A stretch of 29,526 nt of DNA, taken from IMG/VR virus record IMGVR_UViG_3300034012_000267, positions 1-29,526 of that record. One strand, given 5' to 3'. Every line of letters begins with the position of its first letter. Position 1 is the stretch's first letter. The position numbers were made by a program, and so were the translations under genes. The stretch is from a virus. Below, piece by piece: positions 1 through 6,099 of the stretch. A model generated the notes under the pieces. The model worked only from the letters and a program-made list of their open reading frames with translations, was not told the origin of the DNA and searched no databases.

Positions 1-806
1 CCGCGCCCTAACTGATAGAACCAAATGGCGGTGTCGTCCCGATAACCCAAATCCCACGCGGTGTACACAGGGTAATTGGTGTCGTATGGCACTTGGCAGA
101 TGCGTCCCTGCTGCTCTGCCTCTCGCATTTCCTTGCCAAAAAAAGCGCCGAGGATTGCGGCTTCAAATGAAGTCTCGTACTCCTGTAGGTACTGATCCTC
201 GGCCAACTGCGCTCTGGCGGCGGCTAGCTCGGTCGCCGGGAGAATCCCGCTGGTTGAGGCGGGCAGGCGCAGCAGGAACCACTCGCTAGGGAGACGAGTG
301 GCGGTTTCGTAAATCTCCCAAAACTGGTTCTTGCCCTTGGGCGTACCGCCAAACACCGCCCACCCCTGCTTGTCTGACAGGGCAGGGCGTATGACGTTCC
401 CAAATACGCTCGGCTTAAAGTCACCGTATTCGTCCATGTACACGCCCGAAAAGCCCAAGCCGCGCATTGCGTCAGCGTTGTCGGCACCGTAGAGGCGTAT
501 CTGGCTGCCGTTCATCAGGGTGATGAGCAATTCCTGCTCGTTCTTGCTCTGGATAATTGGCTCTGCGAACTCCAGAAAGTATTGCCATGCAACGGCCTTA
601 CTTTGGGAGCGGTAGGGGGCGATGTAGGCGAACAGCCCACGCTCGCCTTGGTAGGTGATGGCGGCTCGGATGATGTCGTTGACGGCTGCGACTGTTTTAC
701 CAGCGCGACGATGAGCAACGAGGCAAGCCCACCGTTGCGTTCGGTTGTGGAACGGCATGAACGCCTTGCGAGGGCGATAGGGGATAACTACTCGGGAGCC
801 ATCCAT
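1..806 (-). CDS. terL: Terminase large subunit (partial, C-terminus off left edge)
   Basis: This is the ATPase/nuclease motor that packages DNA into the prohead and cuts the concatemer. The first 268 codons are present and no stop occurs before the edge. Visible motifs are an adenine-binding-like YRPR segment near residue 11, a Walker A HRRAGKT at residues 32-38, a Walker B VYMDE with D125 and E126, a GGTPKGKN coupling segment after it, and the start of the RNase H-like nuclease domain with TAWDLGYRDD near the edge (first catalytic Asp). The ATG at 806 lies 19 nt inside the small-subunit gene, which indicates translational coupling. The SD is weak (GAAG). The family usually has about 450-600 residues, so roughly half is missing. 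The identification is secure from the motif order; the packaging type (cos, pac or direct terminal repeat) cannot be told. Confidence 0.95.
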   Translation of the reverse strand, partial: MDGSRVVIPYRPRKAFMPFHNRTQRWACLVAHRRAGKTVAAVNDIIRAAITYQGERGLFAYIAPYRSQSKAVAWQYFLEFAEPIIQSKNEQELLITLMNGSQIRLYGADNADAMRGLGFSGVYMDEYGDFKPSVFGNVIRPALSDKQGWAVFGGTPKGKNQFWEIYETATRLPSEWFLLRLPASTSGILPATELAAARAQLAEDQYLQEYETSFEAAILGAFFGKEMREAEQQGRICQVPYDTNYPVYTAWDLGYRDDTAIWFYQLGR

Positions 807-1042
807 GTCACTTCTACCTTGATCTTGTCGCCGTTGTTGCCCGTGTGTTCGTGTCGGGCGAGCTTCGGCACATGGTATTCAATGACATCCATCATGCAGC
901 GCCATGCGGCTTCTGCGCCTTTTGTCTCGTAGATTTCGTCAAGCCAGATGTTAAGGCGATGGGCATTGCCGTCCACAAGACGGGCTATTGCCTCTCTGGC
1001 CTCTGCGGTTGCCTTGTTGGGCGATCCTTTAGGTCTTGGCAT
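788..1042 (-). CDS. terS: Putative terminase small subunit
   Basis: An 84-aa protein immediately upstream of and overlapping the large terminase gene. The N-terminus is of the PRPKGSPNKAT type, common in small phage DNA-binding proteins and small terminases. It is followed by helices (EAREAIARLVDG, HRLNIWLDEIY) and the segment VIEYHVPKLAR, which resembles the end of the helical core in short phage TerS-like proteins. The role would be recognition of the packaging site and loading of TerL. The protein is short for a TerS (usually 100-180 aa) but fits compact versions. No SD precedes the ATG; instead a CATAAA hexamer ends 6 nt before it, so the start may be leaderless or coupled to upstream translation. 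The function rests mainly on position and the N-terminal signature. Confidence 0.72.
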   Translation of the reverse strand: MPRPKGSPNKATAEAREAIARLVDGNAHRLNIWLDEIYETKGAEAAWRCMMDVIEYHVPKLARHEHTGNNGDKIKVEVTWMAPE

Positions 1043-1085
1043 GGCTTATTTATGCACAAATGAAACAATAATTAAAGAGTTGCCG

Positions 1086-1114
1086 TTGTTGACGTAACAA
1101 GACGGGCGTATACT
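1086..1114 (+). promoter_or_regulatory. Candidate sigma70-like promoter for the small plus-strand gene
   Basis: A TATACT hexamer at 1109-1114 matches the -10 consensus at 5 of 6 positions. Upstream lie TTGTTG at 1086-1091 (17-bp spacer, weak -35) and TTGACG at 1089-1094 (good -35, but only a 14-bp spacer). The -10 box ends 6 nt before the ATG at 1121, so transcription would begin at or next to the start codon and the mRNA would be leaderless. Confidence 0.4.
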
Positions 1115-1120
1115 GTGACT

Positions 1121-1342
1121 ATGAACGCAGAAACAGATATTCTGACCCCGTTCGTCAATACCGACGTCAAGATGCCAAAGTCAGTATTAGACGCCCTAAC
1201 GCTGCATGAGTTCTCATGCCAAGCCAAACAAGTTGCCACGGTATCGCCAGATGCGGTGCGCCAATTCTTGGCGGCACGGTACGGCGAAAAAATTGCGGCA
1301 AAGTTTAAGCCGGAATACCTCATTAAAGCCCCATGCGCTTGA
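1121..1342 (+). CDS. Small hypothetical protein in the gap between terS and its upstream neighbour
   Basis: A 73-aa reading frame on the strand opposite its neighbours. It fills the roughly 280-bp gap between the small terminase gene and the 407-aa gene and overlaps the end of the latter tail-to-tail by 20 nt. The composition looks protein-like and helical (SPDAVRQFLAARYGEKIAAKFKPEYL), and no known domain is recognised. The ATG at 1121 is preferred over the GTG at 1115. There is no SD, but a TATACT hexamer lies 6 nt before the ATG. The opposite-strand frame (1072-1323) has a less protein-like composition. It could be a small host-takeover or regulatory protein, but nothing in it shows a function, and it could be a chance ORF. 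Confidence 0.45.
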   Translation: MNAETDILTPFVNTDVKMPKSVLDALTLHEFSCQAKQVATVSPDAVRQFLAARYGEKIAAKFKPEYLIKAPCA

Positions 1343-2546
1343 GCATTTCTGCGGTAATTCGTCCGTAGTAAGGCTTCATTTGCAATGCGCGAACGTCAGT
1401 TTGGCGTGGCGTTCTTGAGTCAGGGATATTGCGAGCCTTCACTACCGGGTCTAGCAACTCGTACACGCGCACATCTTCCTTGATGCGGCCTACGCCCTCG
1501 CCCGGTACGCCGTAAGGGTAAGCGGGGTGGCCTGACTGTGCGATAAGCGGCTCGTCCGTAAAAATGCGTCCGACGTTCTGGATACCCGTATCGGGGGCGG
1601 TGTACTGGCGCGGATCGGTGACGGCTAACCGCGCTTCGCCAATGCCAAGGCCGCCACGCTCTCGGAAATTAACGTCTAGCTTTTGCTTGATCGTTTTGCG
1701 TACCGAGTCTTTTGCCTTGCGGAATTGTTCCACGCTTTCTGGGCTGCCCACCCCTGACCAATCAGGAATCAATTTCTTAATTTCGGCGTTCAGTTCTTTT
1801 TTGGCGGTTTTGCCAAGCGCAGCGTCAGCGTAGCTCAACATAGTTTCGCCGGTCATGCTGGCAAAGTCGCCCGCCGAGGGGGCCATTCGCCACGGGATGT
1901 ACAGCGGATCTTCGCCCGTGATGATTTTAACTTCTTCAGCCAGTTTCTTGATTTGTTTCGTTGGCCCTTTGCCAGACGCCCAGACCATGCCGGGATTTTC
2001 AAACATGAAATCCTGACCGCCCTGCAAATTCACCGGTTGGTTAAAGGTAACGTCGTTAATGCCGCGCAGAACGCTACCGGCAGCGGTGCGGTCGCTCATA
2101 CTGGTAATGAACGGACGACCTTCTAACTCGGTAATGGATATTTCTGGCGCGTTAACCGTGCCGCGTGACTCTACAACAGGCGTCAGGGCTTTTAATCGCT
2201 CCTGTTCTTTCACGCGAGGATCAAAACGCGGGTCAAATTCCGCGATTTTGCTCATGGCCGGGTCGTAACGTTTTAGCAGGCCAGCCAATCGGCCACCGGG
2301 AACAGCGCCCATCGTAGCCATCGCCATCCCAGCGGGGTCGTTAGCGCGTCTAGCGCGTTCTACGTCACGGGCGGCAAGTGCCTGACCTACGCCCGGAATG
2401 AAACTGGCTCCCGTCTCTACGGCAATATCGGCCATGTCCTGCTCTTGCGGGTCTAGCGAGGTAGCCCGTTGAAAGCGCCCGCGTAAGTCTGCTTTGTCTT
2501 GCAGGTAACGCAGCGCAGCAGCCACGTTTTCGCGGCGCATCGCCAT
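1323..2546 (-). CDS. Phage polyvalent / internal-virion-like protein of unknown function
   Basis: A 407-aa protein. The N-terminal 90 residues run from a helical segment into a Gly/Ala-rich stretch (GASFIPGVGQALAARD, then GAVPGGRLAGLL), a composition seen in phage proteins ejected with the DNA. The middle, about residues 145-320, carries a conserved-looking block with FITSMSDRTAAG, GGQDFMFENPGMVWASGKG and SAGDFASMTGETMLSY. From memory this block recurs in large polyvalent proteins of uncultured phages. The C-terminus ends in YYGRITAEMLKRMGL. The gene starts directly after the stop of the DUF5856-like gene and is followed by the terminase genes. No catalytic motif is recognised. It may be a virion protein encoded away from the main structural block, or an injected effector; the function is open. 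Confidence 0.7.
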   Translation of the reverse strand: MAMRRENVAAALRYLQDKADLRGRFQRATSLDPQEQDMADIAVETGASFIPGVGQALAARDVERARRANDPAGMAMATMGAVPGGRLAGLLKRYDPAMSKIAEFDPRFDPRVKEQERLKALTPVVESRGTVNAPEISITELEGRPFITSMSDRTAAGSVLRGINDVTFNQPVNLQGGQDFMFENPGMVWASGKGPTKQIKKLAEEVKIITGEDPLYIPWRMAPSAGDFASMTGETMLSYADAALGKTAKKELNAEIKKLIPDWSGVGSPESVEQFRKAKDSVRKTIKQKLDVNFRERGGLGIGEARLAVTDPRQYTAPDTGIQNVGRIFTDEPLIAQSGHPAYPYGVPGEGVGRIKEDVRVYELLDPVVKARNIPDSRTPRQTDVRALQMKPYYGRITAEMLKRMGL

Positions 2547-2915
2547 TTATTTAAAACGCTCCAGCTTGTACGAAAGGGAGGCAATCTCGCCCACGATCTC
2601 GTCAATGATGTTCTGCAAGTCGGTGTCTTTCGGCAGGTCGCCACGAATGCCTTTCACAAACGTCAGCAGCCCATCGGCGTACTTGGCTGCGTTGGCTTGT
2701 ACCTTGAAGCCATCGGGGTAGTCCGACAGCGGGATGATGCCGTAATGACCCTGATACGCCTCGGCGTACTTGTCAGCCAAGTCCACGATGTTCTCGTAGT
2801 AGTGACCGAGTGCTTTGTGGGCAGCGTAGCTGGCTGTCTGCAAATGCAAAAAGTGAGTGGCCGTGCTGCTATGGAGCAGTACACCAACGAATTCTGCGGC
2901 GTCTTTATGGCTCAT
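2547..2915 (-). CDS. DUF5856-like helical protein (possible ferritin/Dps-like fold)
   Basis: A 122-aa, largely helical protein beginning MSHKDAAEFVGVLLHSSTATHFLHLQT, followed by SYAAHKALGHYYENIVDLADKYAEAYQG. This pattern of spaced His, Glu and Asp in long helices matches, from memory, the phage family DUF5856, whose members look like Dps/ferritin-type four-helix bundles. H15, H21, H24, H33, E41, D45 and E52 are candidate metal ligands if the fold is right. The start overlaps the stop of the upstream methyltransferase gene by ATGA, so the two are translationally coupled. The cellular role is unknown; DNA or metal protection during infection is an inference from fold only. Confidence 0.72.
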   Translation of the reverse strand: MSHKDAAEFVGVLLHSSTATHFLHLQTASYAAHKALGHYYENIVDLADKYAEAYQGHYGIIPLSDYPDGFKVQANAAKYADGLLTFVKGIRGDLPKDTDLQNIIDEIVGEIASLSYKLERFK

Positions 2916-3523
2916 TGCGGCGTTAGCCTCAAGTTGGGCAGGATGATTGCAGTCGTAGCATCTCCCATCGCAAAACGCTCTGTCAACTGTCGTTCTGGCG
3001 GGTATACGAGGATGCGATTTGCGAGGTTAATCTGCATGGCGTTCCACACGCCTTTTTCTATGCCTTCAAAGTCGTCTAGCGTGATGATGGTATCGGGGTG
3101 GAACAGCCGCTCTAGGTGCGCCCGATCATCTGGCTGTAACCGCCCGTCTATGTGCAGGTGGTCTATCTGCCCATCTAGTTTGGCGAGCATTTCGGTGCTG
3201 CTGCTGTGGTACTGCGTGACGTTCGCGTAGATCGGGAGCTTGAAGTTATGCGTCATGTCGCACGTATGTACTTCGGCATCGCCCCGAGCCAGCACAAACG
3301 TGGATTTGCCAATGTACGTGCCGATTTCTACGACGCGCTTTGGCTTAAAGTAGCGTTTAACTGCCCAAAGGGCAATTAGGCTGGCGTTATTGGTGGAACC
3401 TGTCTGTTTAGCGGGGTCTAGCGCCTCAAGGTCGTCAAGGCGTTGCCACGGCAGGTCATCCAATCCGTCAAAAAGCGTATCCCAGATAGCCCTAGACAGT
3501 CGCTTACGATTTAAGTTCAGCAT
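2912..3523 (-). CDS. Class I SAM-dependent methyltransferase (Methyltransf_24-like)
   Basis: A 203-aa protein with the Rossmann methyltransferase core. Motif I is RVVEIGTYIGKST at about residues 63-75, followed by an acidic strand end (HTCDM, D89), HLHIDGRL (D126) and TLDDFEGIEKGVW (D150, D151). This arrangement fits small class I O-methyltransferases such as Methyltransf_24, which act on small molecules or sugars. The acceptor is not deducible. The ATG at 3523 is chosen because a GGGAGA SD lies 4 nt upstream; an in-frame TTG at 3535 is less likely. The gene is divergent from a glycosyltransferase whose ATG lies 11 bp away, and is coupled to the DUF5856-like gene downstream. A second methyltransferase lies 1 kb upstream. 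Confidence 0.85.
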   Translation of the reverse strand: MLNLNRKRLSRAIWDTLFDGLDDLPWQRLDDLEALDPAKQTGSTNNASLIALWAVKRYFKPKRVVEIGTYIGKSTFVLARGDAEVHTCDMTHNFKLPIYANVTQYHSSSTEMLAKLDGQIDHLHIDGRLQPDDRAHLERLFHPDTIITLDDFEGIEKGVWNAMQINLANRILVYPPERQLTERFAMGDATTAIILPNLRLTPQ

Positions 3524-3528
3524 ATATT
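3523..3528 (+). promoter_or_regulatory. -10-like hexamer ahead of the plus-strand glycosyltransferase
   Basis: TATATT matches the -10 consensus at 5 of 6 positions and ends 6 nt before the ATG at 3535, the same geometry as the element at 1109-1114. No convincing -35 is visible 16-18 bp upstream. No SD precedes this ATG, so a leaderless mRNA is possible. Confidence 0.3.
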
Positions 3529-3534
3529 CTCCCA

Positions 3535-4188
3535 ATGCGCTTTGTATTTTTCCACGTTGGCGACGATCTCGCCCTGCCGACCAAAATGGTTGCCAGTATT
3601 CATGCCCACAACCCCGGTGCTGAGGTGATCCAAGTCACCGACGGCATGACGCCTACCGTCCCCGGTGTCACTTGGTCGCATATCACCGAAATTGACCGCC
3701 AGTACCTCATGCTTGGTCGCACAGGGGCGTGGGCAGATTTGGGGCTAGATAGCCCTGCCCTATACCTTGACACCGACATGATCGTAAACGCCCCCATAGA
3801 CGTTGTGGGAGCGTTAGGCGAGGGGTCTGTGGCGATGTGTCGGCGGTCATACAACCGGGATGCCATCTTTAACGTCAAACAGCGTGGTTTGGATTTTTCG
3901 GAGTACGCAGGCAAGACGCTGGATGAGCTGTATCCGTGGGTAGGGTGCTGCACGATCACCCGTGACGCTTCGGTGTGGGCTGACCTGACCGAGTTGTATT
4001 ACGCCCTGCCTGATAAATTCTGGCGCTGGTACGGCGATCAGGAAGTGCTGCGCGAATACGCCAAGCGTCACGCGGTCGTGGAACTTCCCGAGGCGATCTG
4101 GGCGGGGCTGCCCGAATTTGGTGGTCGTCCCCTGATTACCCACTACAAGGGTCAACGCAAAGCCCTCATCTTGAATACTCCGGTTTGA
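3535..4188 (+). CDS. GT-A fold glycosyltransferase (GT8-like)
   Basis: A 217-aa protein that would transfer a sugar from a nucleotide-sugar donor. An N-terminal beta strand (MRFVFFHVGD) is followed by alternating beta/alpha segments and the metal-binding DxD motif in ALYLDTDMIV (D79, D81), as in GT-A enzymes of the GT8 type. Further on, a CCTITRD segment and WYGDQEVLREYA (D167 as a possible catalytic-side acid) also fit. The C-terminal FGGRPLITHYKGQRK carries the His-x-x-Gly/Lys pattern common near the end of such enzymes. It runs against its neighbours: divergent from a methyltransferase 11 bp away and convergent with the nuclease gene, overlapping it by 23 nt. There is no SD. The acceptor (host glycan, virion protein or DNA base) is unknown. 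Confidence 0.83.
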   Translation: MRFVFFHVGDDLALPTKMVASIHAHNPGAEVIQVTDGMTPTVPGVTWSHITEIDRQYLMLGRTGAWADLGLDSPALYLDTDMIVNAPIDVVGALGEGSVAMCRRSYNRDAIFNVKQRGLDFSEYAGKTLDELYPWVGCCTITRDASVWADLTELYYALPDKFWRWYGDQEVLREYAKRHAVVELPEAIWAGLPEFGGRPLITHYKGQRKALILNTPV

Positions 4189-4489
4189 TAGCCGCCTCGT
4201 ATGACTCCCACAGGGCGCTTATAGCGGCTTCTGCGTCACGGGCGACGTAATACTCGCCCCGAGCCTCAAACGTCTGTCGGAACGCCTCCTGCGCCTCCCG
4301 CAGCTTTCCCTTGGGCATCTTGATTTCCACCCAGCACACCCACGGCGTCCCGTCAGGGAGTAAGCGGGTAACGAGTTTGTCGGGGATGCCCTGCCCTGCC
4401 TTGCCAAAGTCGGTGACCGTAAACCCGGCTTTGCGTAGCGCCTCGGTGATAATGGCGTCATTCCCGTCACGGCGAGCCGCGTGTCTCAT
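4166..4489 (-). CDS. PD-(D/E)XK nuclease (VRR-NUC / Holliday-resolvase-like)
   Basis: A 107-aa nuclease-type protein. The N-terminal helix RRDGNDAIITEALRKAGF is followed by GQGIPDKLV (D37) and WVEIKMPKGKLREAQ (E55, K57). This gives the D...ExK catalytic pattern of the PD-(D/E)XK fold in the size range of small phage VRR-NUC-type nucleases. The helix EAQEAFRQTFEARGEYYVARDAEAA closes the fold. Likely roles are branched-DNA cleavage during recombination or trimming before packaging; sequence alone does not choose between them. The start overlaps the upstream methyltransferase stop by ATGA. The 3' end overlaps the convergent glycosyltransferase by 23 nt. Confidence 0.8.
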   Translation of the reverse strand: MRHAARRDGNDAIITEALRKAGFTVTDFGKAGQGIPDKLVTRLLPDGTPWVCWVEIKMPKGKLREAQEAFRQTFEARGEYYVARDAEAAISALWESYEAAIKPEYSR

Positions 4490-5205
4490 CGGACTTTTAG
4501 CACCAGCATTTGTGGGTAGTATTGCATTTCTGAAAACACCCCGTTTTTGCTGTCAATCATGCGAGCAAGAGCGTCAAACAAGTTGGTGATCTGCTTTCGG
4601 TCGTTTGGCAGGGTGCTCTTGAAGTGCTTACGGAACCGCGCTGCGTAACCGTCGTCATAGGTGCAGGCCATATCCTCAATGACGTAGTAACCGCCCGAGC
4701 GCACCCAGCCTTGGCAATGCACCAGCGTTTCTACGATGTCCTCGGCCATGTGGCTGCCGTCATCCACGAACAGGTCTAATGACTTGGCGGGCATGGAGTA
4801 TTGGCGCGGGTCAATAATCTGGATACGCACGTTGTCCAAGTCTTTGCACAAATTGGCGCACTCGGGGCGTATGTCAAAACCCCATATCACCGAGGTTGGG
4901 CAGTAATTAGCCCACATACGAAGTGACGCACCACACGCCACGCCAACCTCGGCAATCTGCAACGGAAAGCGTTTGTGCGGGGCAAGGTCAGCAATCAGCT
5001 TTTCGTAGACTTTGGTGTAGCCGTGCTTGATGTTGCCTTTGTCGCTGCCGTACAGGTCGGCAAGGCCAGTAAGCGATAACTCTGCAAGGTCAACTTCACC
5101 CGTTTGCGGCGTGTATTCCTCCGGCGTGACCGTATCAAGGTAACGGCGTACCCCTCCTCGTTCCTTGCCTCGTTGATCGCTCTGCCCAACCATATTTGCC
5201 ACCAT
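4486..5205 (-). CDS. Class I SAM methyltransferase, MycE/macrocin O-methyltransferase-like
   Basis: A 239-aa protein. After a variable N-terminus, LADLYGSDKGNIKHGYTKVYEKL (about 48-70) is the characteristic lead-in of MycE-type sugar O-methyltransferases. Motif I IAEVGVACGASLRMW covers about 84-98, then GFDIRPE with D111, DLFVDDGSHM (144-153) and GGYYVIEDM (171-179). In MycE-type enzymes the paired acidic residues after the DDGSH strand bind a metal and the sugar hydroxyl. The substrate is therefore more likely a sugar or small molecule than DNA or protein, an inference from the family. Starts at 5205 and 5193 are both possible; the second has GGTGG 5 nt upstream. The gene follows the 109-aa gene after 6 nt and is coupled to the nuclease gene by ATGA. 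Confidence 0.85.
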   Translation of the reverse strand: MVANMVGQSDQRGKERGGVRRYLDTVTPEEYTPQTGEVDLAELSLTGLADLYGSDKGNIKHGYTKVYEKLIADLAPHKRFPLQIAEVGVACGASLRMWANYCPTSVIWGFDIRPECANLCKDLDNVRIQIIDPRQYSMPAKSLDLFVDDGSHMAEDIVETLVHCQGWVRSGGYYVIEDMACTYDDGYAARFRKHFKSTLPNDRKQITNLFDALARMIDSKNGVFSEMQYYPQMLVLKVR

Positions 5206-5211
5206 ATTTGA

Positions 5212-5541
5212 TTACCCTTGTACTTGTTTAGCGGGGGAATTCGCACGTTTTAACTTCTCCACAGCCTTCTCGCCCCAAAGCTGACGTATCAGGCCAATAA
5301 CATCCCTATCCGACAGCACAGCAGCAGGGCCAGCCTCGCGCACTAACTCGGCTACACGCTCACGGTTTACCTCTATGCCTCTCGCTAACTGTGCGTCGTA
5401 GAAGCGCAGTCGGTTCAGCGGTGACTGTCGCACTAACTCATTCCATGTTGCCAAGTTGGAGTGAAGTGAGTGTTCTAGGTTATGACTGGGTTTAGGCTTT
5501 TCCTGTTTAACAGTCGGAGAGTAAGTGTATTCATCACCCAT
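5212..5541 (-). CDS. Hypothetical helical protein, first gene of the minus-strand auxiliary arm
   Basis: A 109-aa protein of no recognised family. The first 30 residues look disordered (SPTVKQEKPKPSHN). The rest is helical and charged, with LNRLRFYDAQLARGIEVNRERVAELVREAG and VIGLIRQLWGEKAVEKLKRAN. Nothing suggests a membrane segment or an enzyme motif. It lies directly downstream of the structured non-coding region 5542-5931 and is followed after 6 nt by the MycE-like methyltransferase, so it probably heads that transcript. A weak AGGT lies about 8 nt before the ATG. Confidence 0.7.
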   Translation of the reverse strand: MGDEYTYSPTVKQEKPKPSHNLEHSLHSNLATWNELVRQSPLNRLRFYDAQLARGIEVNRERVAELVREAGPAAVLSDRDVIGLIRQLWGEKAVEKLKRANSPAKQVQG

Positions 5542-5567
5542 GTTGATTACCTATCTGTGGTTTAAGA

Positions 5568-5647
5568 CTGATGACTGATGGTGAACTCTGCACGGTTAAG
5601 ACGGATTACGCCTAACGTGGATCGTGCAGAGAATTGATGACTGACGG
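5568..5647. repeat. Direct repeats flanking a 9-bp perfect hairpin
   Basis: CTGATGACTGATGG at 5568-5581 recurs as TTGATGACTGACGG at 5634-5647 (12 of 14 identical). Between the two copies, CTCTGCACG (5586-5594) pairs perfectly with CGTGCAGAG (5623-5631). Within the loop, GTTA (5595-5598) can pair with TAAC (5613-5616). The symmetric arrangement repeat-hairpin-repeat is unlike the surrounding DNA and suggests a protein-binding or processed site. Confidence 0.6.
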
Positions 5648-5805
5648 AGCCACCCTGCTGTCGGCTACTTTTCACAGGTTTCCCTGCTGTGGTTCGCGCT
5701 TCCCGACGACACGCTGCGCGTTCAGAGGCCCACCGCCCCGGTCTGAATTTAAGCCTGTTCTGCGCGTTGTTTCCCCGACCAGAACAGCCGAGGCGTAGAG
5801 GTAAG

Positions 5806-5833
5806 TTGACAGGGGGATTAACCGAGCTAAACT
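5806..5833 (+). promoter_or_regulatory. Candidate promoter P1 (small RNA promoter)
   Basis: TTGACA (5806-5811, perfect -35), a 16-bp spacer and TAAACT (5828-5833, 4 of 6). The spacer contains GGG followed by GATTAACC at 5816-5823, the same element as in P2 and P3. No ORF with an SD follows; the next feature downstream is a terminator-like hairpin. Confidence 0.55.
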
Positions 5834-5839
5834 ACTGCT

Positions 5840-5910
5840 ACGCCGAACTGCAACCCGAGCGTATAGGCAGCCAGCCTGCCGCGTCAAGCCCCCTAACGGG
5901 GGTTTGTCGT
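5840..5910 (+). ncRNA. Candidate small non-coding RNA, about 70 nt
   Basis: The interval runs from the predicted start of promoter P1 (about 7 nt after its -10 box) to a terminator-like hairpin. It contains one internal 5-bp hairpin (5866-5870 with 5876-5880) and no start codon with an SD. It is convergent with the Cro-like gene, whose stop is at 5932. This is an inference from promoter plus terminator geometry only. It could act as a regulatory RNA of the genetic switch, for example antisense to a read-through of the Cro-like transcript. Confidence 0.4.
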
Positions 5911-5915
5911 TTCTG
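5885..5915 (+). terminator. Rho-independent-like terminator
   Basis: CAAGCCCCC (5885-5893) pairs with GGGGGTTTG (5898-5906) across a TAAC tetraloop, with one G-T wobble, followed by TCGTTTCT. It is GC-rich with a modest T-rich tail on the plus strand. On the minus strand, downstream of the Cro-like stop, the tail is poorer. It may serve convergent transcripts from both sides. A second GC hairpin (5937-5941 with 5946-5950, followed by TTT) lies just inside the Cro-like gene. Confidence 0.5.
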
Positions 5916-5931
5916 GGTTCCGTAGAACGCA

Positions 5932-6099
5932 TTAGCGCCCCTGTGGGGGCTTTACCTGCCCAGCCTTGTACTGCCACAGCCTTGCCTGCGGGATGCGTCC
6001 ATTGCGTATCCAGCGGGATACGGCTGGAGGGCTGACCTTAAATGCCCGAGCTATGCCAGCCGGGGAACCAAACTTCTTAAGTGCCTGCTGAATGTCCAT
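5932..6099 (-). CDS. Cro/YdaS-type helix-turn-helix repressor
   Basis: A 55-aa DNA-binding protein: MDIQQALKKFGSPAGIARAF then KVSPPAVSRWIRNGRIPQAR. It has the compact Cro/YdaS pattern, with a short helix, FGSPAGIARAF as the second helix, VSPPAVSRW as the recognition helix, and a closing RIPQARLWQ helix. It lacks any oligomerisation or cleavage domain and so resembles Cro rather than CI. The ATG at 6099 is the only usable start because an in-frame TAA lies 9 nt upstream; GGGAAG directly abuts the ATG, an unusually close SD. The gene is divergent from the early operon and presumably represses the early promoters by binding the TTAACC-containing sites at 6108-6208. No partner CI-like gene is seen. 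Confidence 0.88.
   Translation of the reverse strand: MDIQQALKKFGSPAGIARAFKVSPPAVSRWIRNGRIPQARLWQYKAGQVKPPQGR

Larger units (their letters stand above)
5542..5931. other. 390-bp structured non-coding region
   Basis: This is the only gene-free stretch of more than 300 bp. It contains a series of perfect inverted repeats: 5586-5594 with 5623-5631 (9 bp), 5721-5726 with 5742-5747 (6 bp), 5755-5762 with 5780-5787 (8 bp), 5866-5870 with 5876-5880 (5 bp), and the terminator-like stem 5885-5893 with 5898-5906. A promoter-like sequence on the plus strand lies at 5806-5833. No tRNA T-loop or anticodon arm could be fitted on either strand. A 101-aa minus-strand frame crosses the area but is not protein-like. 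The region separates the Cro-like gene from the minus-strand auxiliary operon and may hold a 5' leader, a small RNA and/or a replication or packaging element. Confidence 0.6.

Noticed and set aside
1267-1303. Weak terminator for the minus strand (short CGGC stem followed by T6)
   Set aside because: The stem is only 4 bp and lies inside a possible gene; too weak to list as a feature.
1072-1323. 83-aa minus-strand frame in the terS upstream gap
   Set aside because: Less protein-like than the plus-strand frame 1121-1342 and without an SD.
2499-3230. 243-aa plus-strand frame
   Set aside because: Opposite the DUF5856-like and methyltransferase genes, which have clear motifs.
5640-5930. Possible tRNA gene
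   Set aside because: GGTTCGC near 5692 resembles a T-loop, but no acceptor or anticodon stem could be paired around it on either strand.
5672-5977. 101-aa minus-strand frame across the non-coding region
   Set aside because: Starts inside the cro-like gene, has no SD and reads through the hairpins; composition is not convincing.
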